Below are positions 1 through 5,092 of a stretch of 6,307 nucleotides of DNA, piece after piece. A program made the translations under genes and the position numbers. The stretch's first letter is position 1. Every line of letters begins with the position of its first letter. The DNA is from Desulfurobacteriaceae bacterium (lineage in GTDB: Bacteria; Aquificota; Aquificia; Desulfurobacteriales; DQVG01). Below the pieces are notes generated by a model. It saw only the letters and a list, made by a program, of their open reading frames with translations. It had not been told where the DNA came from and ran no database searches. The stretch covers positions 1 to 6,307 of the forward strand of contig DQVG01000116.1 of the NCBI GenBank assembly GCA_015661865.1. The letters are read 5' to 3'.

Positions 1-210
1 AAAAACTATTTGTGGCAAAAGGTTAAAAAACTTCAATTTGAAGATGTTTTATCTGATATAAAAGGTCTTGGAAAAAAAAGGTTATTAGCTTTAAAAAATT
101 TATATAAAAATTTATATGAATTATCCCAAGCTAGCATTCAAGAGCTAGTAAATATTGGAATACCCAAAAATATAGCTCAAAAAATTTTGGAAAAATTAAA
201 AATTGAATAA
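1..210 (+). CDS. uvrC: C-terminal end of UvrC-like excinuclease subunit (5' part outside window)
   Basis: Frame 1 is open from the first base to a TAA at 208-210, so this is the last 69 codons of a longer gene. A TTG at position 10 is unlikely to be the true start because no SD precedes it and the frame continues upstream. The visible part has a first helix-hairpin-helix (DIKGLGKKRLLAL, about residues 19-31) and a second, more divergent one (NIGIPKNIAQKI, about 52-63). This tandem (HhH)2 end, with 'VLSDIKGLGKKR' resembling the family's 'VLDDIPGIGPKR', is typical of UvrC, the subunit that makes the dual incisions in nucleotide excision repair; this domain binds DNA. The catalytic GIY-YIG and RNase H-like domains would lie outside the window. 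Other proteins with C-terminal HhH pairs (DisA, for example) cannot be fully excluded. The gene converges on the exchanger gene 2 nt away. Confidence 0.68.
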   Translation, partial: KNYLWQKVKKLQFEDVLSDIKGLGKKRLLALKNLYKNLYELSQASIQELVNIGIPKNIAQKILEKLKIE

Positions 211-212
211 AT

Positions 213-234
213 TTATTTTAATATTTTAAAATAA
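213..234. terminator. AT-only inverted repeat at convergent gene ends (weak bidirectional terminator candidate)
   Basis: TTATTTTA (213-220) and TAAAATAA (227-234) form a perfect 8-bp stem with a 6-nt loop. It lies just after the uvrC stop and covers the last codons and stop of the exchanger gene on the other strand. Its position fits a shared terminator, but it has no G:C pairs and no clean U-tract on the plus strand, so the call rests mainly on placement. Confidence 0.25.
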
Positions 235-1154
235 GAAAATATCCCCAAAATAAGTAAAATAAAAGCATTAAATCTAGAAAGGGCTTTATATTTATAACCT
301 ACAAAAAATAAATAAATTCCCAAAAGTACTAATAAAAAACTCCCCAAAACAGCTTGCTTTTTAACATTCATAGGGAAGATTAAAGATGCAGATCCTAAAA
401 CTAAACAAATATTAAATATGTTAGAGCCTAAAATATTACCAATGGACATAGAATATCTTTTTTTTAGCACGGCTACTAAGCTAGTTACAAACTCGGGAAA
501 AGAAGTTCCTAAAGCTACAATAGTACTTCCAATAATCCAATCTGAAATCCCAAGTTTTAAAGCAAGATTTTTAGATAATGTTACTAAAAGTTTTGAGAAA
601 AATATTAAGGTTCCCAAAGATAAACCTATAGCAAGGTATGTAAAAAAACCAACTTTTGGATTTTTATCTATTTCTATTATCTCCTCTTCTTCTTGAAAAG
701 AAGAGTTTGTTTTTAATAAAACAAATATAAAAATTCCAAAAAGAGTTAGCAAAATTAATCCATCTAATCTACTAAGAATTTTATCTAAGGCTAAAAATAT
801 AAAGGCTAAACTAGAGATTATAAAAAAGGGAATATCTCTATAAAGAATATCCTTTTTTATTTTTATAGGATGAATTAAAGCTGTAAGTCCTAAAATAAAT
901 CCTAGATTAAAAATATTAGAACCTATTACATTTCCGATAGAAATATTAGAGCTTCCCATTAAAGCTGCAGATAAGGAAACTAAAAATTCAGGTAAGGAAG
1001 TTCCAAAAGCTAAAATAGTAAGGCCAATAATACTTTCAGAGATATTATGCTTTTTAGCTACTTTATAAGAATTTTCTATTAAAAAATCTGCTCCTTTCCA
1101 AAGAGCAATTATAGATATAATAATTCCTATTATATCTACTAAAATTTCACTCAA
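213..1154 (-). CDS. CaCA-family sodium/calcium (cation) exchanger, YrbG-like
   Basis: This 313-residue integral membrane protein belongs to the Ca2+:cation antiporter superfamily, which exchanges Ca2+ for Na+ (or H+/K+) across the inner membrane. Both alpha-repeats are clear: GLTILAFGTSLPE (44-56) with GNVIGSNIFN (74-83), and GSTIVALGTSFPE (209-221) with GNILGSNIFN (239-248). E56 and E221 are the expected ion-binding glutamates. The two halves are an inverted duplication of about five membrane segments each, joined by an acidic hydrophilic loop (QEEEEIIEIDK, 154-164). The length is normal for bacterial members. The start is TTG at 1154-1152, supported by AAGGAAGGAG (1170-1161) 6 nt upstream. 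The start overlaps the fmt stop by 8 nt, so it is probably co-transcribed and translationally coupled with fmt. The transported ions cannot be settled from sequence. The TAA stop is 2 nt from the uvrC stop. Confidence 0.93.
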   Translation of the reverse strand: MSEILVDIIGIIISIIALWKGADFLIENSYKVAKKHNISESIIGLTILAFGTSLPEFLVSLSAALMGSSNISIGNVIGSNIFNLGFILGLTALIHPIKIKKDILYRDIPFFIISSLAFIFLALDKILSRLDGLILLTLFGIFIFVLLKTNSSFQEEEEIIEIDKNPKVGFFTYLAIGLSLGTLIFFSKLLVTLSKNLALKLGISDWIIGSTIVALGTSFPEFVTSLVAVLKKRYSMSIGNILGSNIFNICLVLGSASLIFPMNVKKQAVLGSFLLVLLGIYLFFVGYKYKALSRFNAFILLILGIFSYFKILK

Positions 1155-2160
1155 GAAATTCTCCTTCCTTAAGTTTAATTCCAGCTAAAAAGGATTTTAC
1201 ATCTACTTCCTTTTTCCCTTCTTTTTTTAAAACTAAAGGTTCCAATAATCCATCTTTAGTTTGAATAAGAAAACTATTTTTCGTAACTTTTGCAATTTGA
1301 CCAGGCTTAAAGTTAGAGTTTTCTTTATATATGCGAGCTTTTAAAATTTGAACTTGTTTTCCTTTTAAAAGAAAGTAAGGAGGTTTTCTTTCTTTTAAAG
1401 CTTTTATCTTATTTAAAATTTCCTGAGCAGTTTCTTTTCTAAAGGAAATAATTCTTAAGTTATTTGAAAGTTTAGAGGTATAAGATATTTCATAAGGTAA
1501 ATCTTTTTGAGGGGTAAAATATTTAAGAAAATCTTTATAAAATTTATAAAATTTGTAAGCTGTTAAATTATTTTCTTCTAAATAATTTTTAAAAGAAAAA
1601 AATTTATCTTTAGATTGCTTTAATATTTTAATAGCTAAATCAACTAATTTTTTTCTTAATATACTAACATCATCTTCCTTTTTTATAACCAATTTTTCTT
1701 GAGCAAAAACTGGACCTTCATCTAAACCTGGAGTTAATAAAATTAAACTTACTCCCGTTATAGAATCTCCATTTAATAAACAAGTTTCTATAGGAGAAGC
1801 TCCTCTGTATTTAGGTAAAAGGGAAGGATGAATATTAAAAATTCCTAATTTAAAGCTTTCTAATAGATACTCTGGGATAATTTTTCCGTAAGAAACTAAA
1901 AGGCCCATTTGAGCATCTTTTATAAAATTTAAAATTTCATCCTTTTCCTTTTTTAAGGAACTAGGGGAAATACATTTTATTTTTTTCTCTATAGCAAACT
2001 TTTTTACGACAGTAGGGGATAATTTATAACCTCTTCCTTTAGGTTTATCTGGAGTTGTAATAATACCTATAATTTCAATATAATCAATTTCATTTGAAAT
2101 TCTTTTTAAAATGTCCAGAGAAAAGTTATCACTTCCAAAAAAAATTGTTTTTATTTTCAA
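1147..2160 (-). CDS. fmt: Methionyl-tRNA formyltransferase
   Basis: Fmt transfers a formyl group from 10-formyl-THF to Met-tRNAfMet, making the bacterial initiator tRNA in the cytosol. From the TTG at 2160 the protein has 337 residues and begins KIKTIFFGSDNFS, matching the family's N-terminal beta-strand. Further motifs are the Fmt-type GRGYKLSPTVVKKFA (43-57), the catalytic stretch NIHPSLLPKYRGASPIE (109-125; N109 and H111) and PGLDEGP (144-150; D147). A linker then leads to a C-terminal OB-like domain (about 230-337). A longer reading from TTG 2175 would begin inside the GGAGGA Shine-Dalgarno (2173-2168), so I prefer 2160, which has ideal 7-nt spacing. The linker around 198-217 is Tyr/Phe/Lys-rich and longer than in E. 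coli, and the usual 'RAFnPwP' is replaced by KALKERKPP (253-261). No def gene is adjacent. The gene overlaps the exchanger by 8 nt. Confidence 0.95.
   Translation of the reverse strand: MKIKTIFFGSDNFSLDILKRISNEIDYIEIIGIITTPDKPKGRGYKLSPTVVKKFAIEKKIKCISPSSLKKEKDEILNFIKDAQMGLLVSYGKIIPEYLLESFKLGIFNIHPSLLPKYRGASPIETCLLNGDSITGVSLILLTPGLDEGPVFAQEKLVIKKEDDVSILRKKLVDLAIKILKQSKDKFFSFKNYLEENNLTAYKFYKFYKDFLKYFTPQKDLPYEISYTSKLSNNLRIISFRKETAQEILNKIKALKERKPPYFLLKGKQVQILKARIYKENSNFKPGQIAKVTKNSFLIQTKDGLLEPLVLKKEGKKEVDVKSFLAGIKLKEGEFLE
1161..1170 (-). promoter_or_regulatory. Strong Shine-Dalgarno that fixes the TTG start of the exchanger
   Basis: Read on the minus strand this is AAGGAAGGAG, followed by 6 nt (AATTTC) and then TTG at 1154-1152. 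It lies inside the end of fmt, so the downstream gene has its own initiation site as well as the 8-nt overlap. Confidence 0.75.
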
Positions 2161-2167
2161 ACTTATT

Positions 2168-2173
2168 TCCTCC
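2168..2173 (-). promoter_or_regulatory. fmt: Shine-Dalgarno deciding the fmt start
   Basis: GGAGGA on the minus strand is followed by 7 nt (AATAAGT) and TTG at 2160-2158. The alternative upstream in-frame TTG (2175-2173) shares its G with this site and has no SD of its own. Confidence 0.75.
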
Positions 2174-2242
2174 AAACATCTTGAGAGTTTTTAAAAAGTA
2201 AAAAATTGTTTTAAAAATATCTAAATTACTAAAAGCTAAAGG

Positions 2243-2274
2243 AGTATATAAAAAAACAAAATAAAATATATCAA
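2243..2274 (-). promoter_or_regulatory. Candidate sigma70-type promoter for fmt-exchanger
   Basis: The minus strand shows a -35-like TTGATA (2274-2269; 5/6). A -10-like TATATA (2250-2245, 18-nt spacing) or TATACT (2248-2243, 20-nt spacing) follows. It lies in the roughly 180-nt gap after the UPF0280 gene, the only sizeable break in the leftward block, and predicts a 5' UTR of about 75-80 nt. AT-rich background makes chance matches common. I see no ORF, RNA gene or clear intrinsic terminator in the rest of the gap. Confidence 0.35.
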
Positions 2275-2340
2275 ATTTTACAATATAATTAAATTTAGTA
2301 TTTTATCATTAACTAAAGTTTTCTAACTTTTTTAGATATT

Positions 2341-3084
2341 TTATTTTTTTACATTTTCAAAAATGTCTTGAAAAATTTTTCCATCAAAAATAAATTTATT
2401 TTTTAGACTAATTAAAAGGCCATCATAAGTATTTTTCATTTTTTCAAGTTTTTTTAAAGCATCTTCAAAATTAGTAGAATTTCCAAAATAAGTAGCCAAG
2501 CAATCACTTAAAATAGGATCATTTTTTACAATAACCGTAGCTAAATTTGTTTTCCCAAAAGATAATGAGTGACCTTTTTTAGAGGAAGAAGAAGAAACCC
2601 CCCATTTTCCGGGGGGAAGTTTTATAGGAAGTATTTTTTCAAGGTTTGGAATAAAAATTCCTAGTGAAATTTCGTTTTTTGAAATTAAAAAGCAATCTCC
2701 TCCATTTTCTATAAAAAGGCTATTAAAGTTAAATTCTTTTAATAACTTCTCCCCAACATAAAAAGCCACCGCTCCAGCTACTCCCGCCCAAGGTCCTACT
2801 AAAGCTTTTTGAGAGGCTTTTAACATTTTTAAAATTATCTCGGGTAAAAAAGGATCATTTATCGAGATAGGAGTTAAAGAAGTTAAAAATTGTTCATGTC
2901 TATTTACTATATCTTTTAAAATAGTTCTTATTTCTAATAAAAACGTATCTACTTTTCTTTTAACTTTATCCAAAGAATAATTTCCTTCATAACTTATAAA
3001 TAAATTACTTTCTCCTTGAGTGGTTTCAAAACAAGTAAATTTATTATTTATATATTTTCTATAATATCTTTTTTCAAAAAACAT
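2341..3084 (-). CDS. UPF0280 family protein (COG2122, ApbE-like superfamily)
   Basis: This 247-residue protein matches the pattern of the UPF0280 family, distant relatives of the ApbE flavin transferase; the biochemical role is not established as far as I know. Visible family motifs are VGPWAGVAGAVAFYVGE (96-112), ENGGD (126-130), GVSSSSSKKGHSLSFGK (162-178) and an ILSDCLAT segment (191-198). The GGD and the 'SD.LAT' segment recall ApbE, but ApbE's H-x-x-DPRTG motif is replaced by GHSLSFGK, so flavinylation activity should not be assumed. No signal peptide or membrane segment is evident, so it is likely cytosolic. The ATG start has AGGTG 6 nt upstream. The gene begins 3 nt after the phosphatase stop, so it is probably the last gene of the rnpA-trmD-phosphatase transcription unit. 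Five serines in a row (164-168) and a C6/G6 hairpin in the DNA are unusual features. Confidence 0.85.
   Translation of the reverse strand: MFFEKRYYRKYINNKFTCFETTQGESNLFISYEGNYSLDKVKRKVDTFLLEIRTILKDIVNRHEQFLTSLTPISINDPFLPEIILKMLKASQKALVGPWAGVAGAVAFYVGEKLLKEFNFNSLFIENGGDCFLISKNEISLGIFIPNLEKILPIKLPPGKWGVSSSSSKKGHSLSFGKTNLATVIVKNDPILSDCLATYFGNSTNFEDALKKLEKMKNTYDGLLISLKNKFIFDGKIFQDIFENVKK
2598..2616 (-). repeat. GC hairpin (C6 / G6 inverted repeat) inside the UPF0280 gene
   Basis: CCCCCC at 2598-2603 and GGGGGG at 2611-2616 flank a 7-nt loop, giving six consecutive G:C pairs in an otherwise very AT-rich gene. On the minus (coding) strand the hairpin is followed by a pyrimidine-rich TTTCTTCTTCTTCC. 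It encodes the conserved PPGKWGVSS stretch, so protein constraint may explain part of it. Confidence 0.5.
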
Positions 3085-3087
3085 ACT

Positions 3088-3882
3088 TTACACCTGAACA
3101 TAAATAAAGCTAAAATTATCTGGAGCTCCTATTTTAAAAATTTCTTTTATAAGCTCTACTAAACCACTTTCTTTTTCCTTTTCAACAATAAGAAACTTTT
3201 CCAACTTCTTATGCTCTAAGTAATCGTGAATACCATCTGTAGATAGAAAAAATACATCTTTATCTTTAAGCTTTATTTTATTAAAGTATATTTTTTCCTT
3301 TTTTTCCAACCAAACATCTTTAAAGGCAGGTCCTAAGCCAAAAGTTATTATGTGTTTTTGAGGATGATATATTCTTTCTTCTTCCTTTAAAAGGCCAGCG
3401 TCAATTAGTTTTTGAACTAAAGAGTGATCTTTCGTTAATAACTTTAATTTATTCTTTCTTAAAAGATATACTCTTGAATCTCCAACATTAAAACTTAAAG
3501 CTTCTTTTATATTTTTATCAATAACTACTGCTGCCAAAGTTGTTCCAGAATATTCTAAAAAATTACCTTCAAAAAATATTCTTTCAGTTAAACTTTGGAT
3601 AAATTTGAGAGCTTCAATATAGTATTTTTCTTCTAAAGGTCTATCTTTTAAAGCTTCTTTCCATATCTTAACTAAATTTTTAGCAACAAAATAACTTATA
3701 AAATCTCCAGCCTCCCCTCCTCCCATACCATCTAAAACCGCAAATAATGCTTTATTTTTATTTATTATTTCCACTTTTATTTTTCCAAAGTACTCTTCTT
3801 GAAAGATTTTTTCATCTACTACGATAGTATCTTCTTGATAATTTCGAGAACCTTTATCCATAAAGTATTTACATAAAATCAT
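3088..3882 (-). CDS. PP2C-type (PPM family) serine/threonine protein phosphatase
   Basis: This single-domain, 264-residue metal-dependent phosphatase is like bacterial Stp/PrpC, which remove phosphate from Ser/Thr residues, usually opposing Hanks-type kinases. The motifs appear in order: GSRNYQED (11-18, with metal-ligand D18), DGMGG (51-55, D51), SGTT (112-115), NVGDSRVY (132-139), KDHS (151-154), STDG (214-217, D216) and PDN (254-256, D255). All four expected metal-binding aspartates are present, so it should be active. There is no signal peptide or membrane segment. The ATG at 3882 directly abuts the trmD TAA (0-nt gap) and has AGAGGT 6 nt upstream; a second ATG at codon 8 is less well placed. 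It is followed 3 nt later by the UPF0280 gene. No kinase is encoded in this window, so its partner is unknown. Confidence 0.95.
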   Translation of the reverse strand: MILCKYFMDKGSRNYQEDTIVVDEKIFQEEYFGKIKVEIINKNKALFAVLDGMGGGEAGDFISYFVAKNLVKIWKEALKDRPLEEKYYIEALKFIQSLTERIFFEGNFLEYSGTTLAAVVIDKNIKEALSFNVGDSRVYLLRKNKLKLLTKDHSLVQKLIDAGLLKEEERIYHPQKHIITFGLGPAFKDVWLEKKEKIYFNKIKLKDKDVFFLSTDGIHDYLEHKKLEKFLIVEKEKESGLVELIKEIFKIGAPDNFSFIYVQV

Positions 3883-4635
3883 TTATAACCTCTTTTTTTC
3901 TTTGCGCCACTTTTCAATAAGTTTGTGATCTCCAGATAGAAGCTCTTTTGGCACTTTTCTTCCTTTATATTCTGCAGGTCGGGTATATACAGGATAGCCT
4001 TTTAGGTTTGAATTAGAAAAAGTATCTGCTTTTAAACTTTCTTTGTTATGTAATACTCCATCTAAAAGCCTTAAAGTAGCTTCCAGAATAACTAAAGCTG
4101 CAGTATCTCCTCCAGTAAGTATAAAATTTCCTATAGATATTTCTTCATCTATTATTTCAGAGATTCTTTCATCTAAACCTTCGTATCTTCCACAAAAGAT
4201 AATTAAATTTTTCTTTTTAGAAAATTCTTCAGCTTTTTTTTGATCAAAAATTTTGCCCCAGGGTTCTAATCTAATAGAATATAAAATATCCTTGCTTTTT
4301 TCTTTTAAACTTTTTGGATCATATTTTTCTAATATATTTTTTATAAATTCTTTTCTTTTTTCTTCATCTAACTTATTTATATCAACATCTATTAAATTTA
4401 ACACTTTCAAAGCTGCATAATTAAAAGCTCTAAATAAAGGCTCTATTTTCAAAACCATTCCAGGTCCGCCCCCATAAGGCCGATCATCTATTTGATGATG
4501 CTTGTCTAAAGTAAATTTTCTTAAATCTAAAATTTCTATGTCAAAAATTCCTTTTTTTAAAGCTTTTCCAATAACTCCACAATTAAAAAAGGAAGTATAA
4601 AACTGAGGAAGAGCAGTAACTATAAATACTTTCAT
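3883..4635 (-). CDS. trmD: tRNA (guanine-N1-)-methyltransferase TrmD
   Basis: TrmD uses SAM to methylate G37 next to the anticodon of tRNAs, preventing +1 frameshifting. It works as a trefoil-knot (SPOUT) dimer in the cytosol. The 250-residue protein shows DDRPYGGGPGM (50-60), CGRYEGLDERI (148-158), SIGNFILTGGD (167-177), R189 with D204 (equivalent by spacing to E. coli R154 and catalytic D169), YTRP (217-220) and LLSGDH (232-237). Three things differ from E. coli. About 30 extra lysine-rich residues lie between the N-terminal knot half and the GRYEG motif (within about 72-117). The chain ends only 7 residues after W243, lacking the long C-terminal helices. Several near-invariant residues are changed: SIGD to SIGN and GGE to GGD. 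The ATG overlaps the rnpA stop as ATGA and has only a weak SD, suggesting translational coupling. It is not in the usual rpsP-rimM-trmD-rplS cluster. Confidence 0.96.
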   Translation of the reverse strand: MKVFIVTALPQFYTSFFNCGVIGKALKKGIFDIEILDLRKFTLDKHHQIDDRPYGGGPGMVLKIEPLFRAFNYAALKVLNLIDVDINKLDEEKRKEFIKNILEKYDPKSLKEKSKDILYSIRLEPWGKIFDQKKAEEFSKKKNLIIFCGRYEGLDERISEIIDEEISIGNFILTGGDTAALVILEATLRLLDGVLHNKESLKADTFSNSNLKGYPVYTRPAEYKGRKVPKELLSGDHKLIEKWRKEKKRL

Positions 4636-4991
4636 TTTTCTTCATTTACTAATTTTTTTCCTTTTAAAATATTAAAAAAGTCTTCTTGAAGTTCTTTTAA
4701 ATTTATATTTAAAATATCTTTCTTTCCTATTAAAATATAATCTCCCTTTTTTATTAAATCTTTGTTAAGACGAAAAACTTCCTTTAAAAGTCTTTTGGCC
4801 CGATTTCTGTCTACAGCTCTTTTTGATACTTTTTTTGAGGCTATAACTCCAACTCGAGAGTAGCTAAGATCATTTGGACTGTATAAAAGAACCATGTACT
4901 TTCCGTATCCTACATATTGATTATCAAAAACTTTTTTAAATTCTTTTTTCTTTTTTAACCGCTCTTTTTTAGATAAAGTATATTTTTTCAT
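4632..4991 (-). CDS. rnpA: Ribonuclease P protein component
   Basis: RnpA is the small basic protein that assists the RNase P ribozyme in trimming 5' leaders from pre-tRNAs (and pre-tmRNA). From ATG 4991 it has 119 residues, the normal size. The N-terminal region SKKERLKKKKEFKKVF (6-21) and the RNA-binding signature with KRAVDRNRAKRLLKEVFR (57-74), which contains the conserved RNR, are both clear. A longer reading from TTG 5009 adds only six atypical residues, begins within promoter-like sequence and has no SD, so ATG 4991 is preferred. This ATG also lacks an SD, and a perfect TATAAT lies only 9 nt upstream. The stop overlaps the trmD start (ATGA). rpmH, normally just upstream of rnpA, is absent: the following 160 nt contain no L34-like ORF. 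Confidence 0.93.
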   Translation of the reverse strand: MKKYTLSKKERLKKKKEFKKVFDNQYVGYGKYMVLLYSPNDLSYSRVGVIASKKVSKRAVDRNRAKRLLKEVFRLNKDLIKKGDYILIGKKDILNINLKELQEDFFNILKGKKLVNEEK

Positions 4992-5000
4992 CTTAAAAGT

Positions 5001-5025
5001 ATTATACAAGTTATGACAAATTATA
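5001..5025 (-). promoter_or_regulatory. Candidate -10 elements of the rnpA operon promoter(s)
   Basis: Two perfect TATAAT hexamers occur on the minus strand, at 5006-5001 and 5025-5020. The nearer one predicts a start at about 4994, only about 3 nt before the rnpA ATG. The farther one predicts a UTR of about 20 nt. The -35 matches are weak (TTTATA 17 nt upstream of the near -10). In this AT-rich region one of the two may be chance. Confidence 0.45.
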
Positions 5026-5050
5026 TAAAAGTAAAAAATAATATTAGAAT

Positions 5051-5086
5051 TAAAATAGTATTTTAAAAATTAAAAATACTATTTTA
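5051..5086. promoter_or_regulatory. Paired palindromes / 14-bp inverted repeat in the rnpA-smpB divergent region (operator candidate)
   Basis: AAAATAGTATTTT (5052-5064) and AAAATACTATTTT (5073-5085) are reverse complements. Each is also a 6+1+6 palindrome in itself, so they read as two copies of AAAATA-N-TATTTT with centres 21 bp apart, about two turns of B-DNA. Including the outer T/A pair (5051, 5086), they form a perfect 14-bp inverted repeat with an 8-nt spacer. The placement between two divergent genes fits a dimer-of-dimers repressor site; there is no G:C-rich stem or U-tract to support a terminator. Confidence 0.5.
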
Positions 5087-5092
5087 CATAAT
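5062..5092 (+). promoter_or_regulatory. smpB: Possible smpB promoter overlapping the palindromes
   Basis: CATAAT (5087-5092; 5/6 to the -10 consensus) has TTTAAA/TTAAAA (from 5062/5063) at 18-19 nt as a weak -35. It predicts a transcript start near 5099 and a leader of about 53 nt. If real, the paired palindromes would cover the -35 region. Low certainty because of AT richness. Confidence 0.22.

Noticed and set aside
10..210. A complete small HhH protein starting at TTG 10
   Set aside because: The frame is open to the window edge with no SD, and the content matches the end of a larger protein.
418..696. 92-codon plus-strand open frame starting ATG
   Set aside because: It lies entirely inside the exchanger gene on the opposite strand, has no recognisable motif, and is a by-product of that gene's composition.
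2161..2175. Five extra N-terminal codons of fmt from TTG at 2175
   Set aside because: This start lies inside the GGAGGA that serves as the SD for TTG 2160, and the family begins at the beta-strand right after 2160.
2129..2179. Short out-of-frame ORF from ATG 2179 overlapping the fmt start (about 16 codons)
   Set aside because: It has no SD and no protein features; its ATG is probably incidental sequence next to the fmt ribosome binding site.
2303..2336. AAAGTT/AACTTT hairpin just after the UPF0280 stop as a terminator
   Set aside because: It has a 6-bp A/T-rich stem with no U-tract after it on the minus strand.
4043..4243. 66-codon plus-strand open frame
   Set aside because: It lies antisense within trmD, whose motifs are unambiguous; there is no SD and no protein-like features.
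4992..5009. Six extra N-terminal codons of rnpA from TTG at 5009
   Set aside because: There is no SD, the residues are atypical for the family, and the codons overlap a perfect TATAAT; ATG 4991 gives the usual RnpA length.
5051..5086. Reading the rnpA-smpB inverted repeat as an intrinsic terminator
   Set aside because: Both flanking genes diverge from it, so no transcript is expected to end there, and the stem is almost purely A/T.
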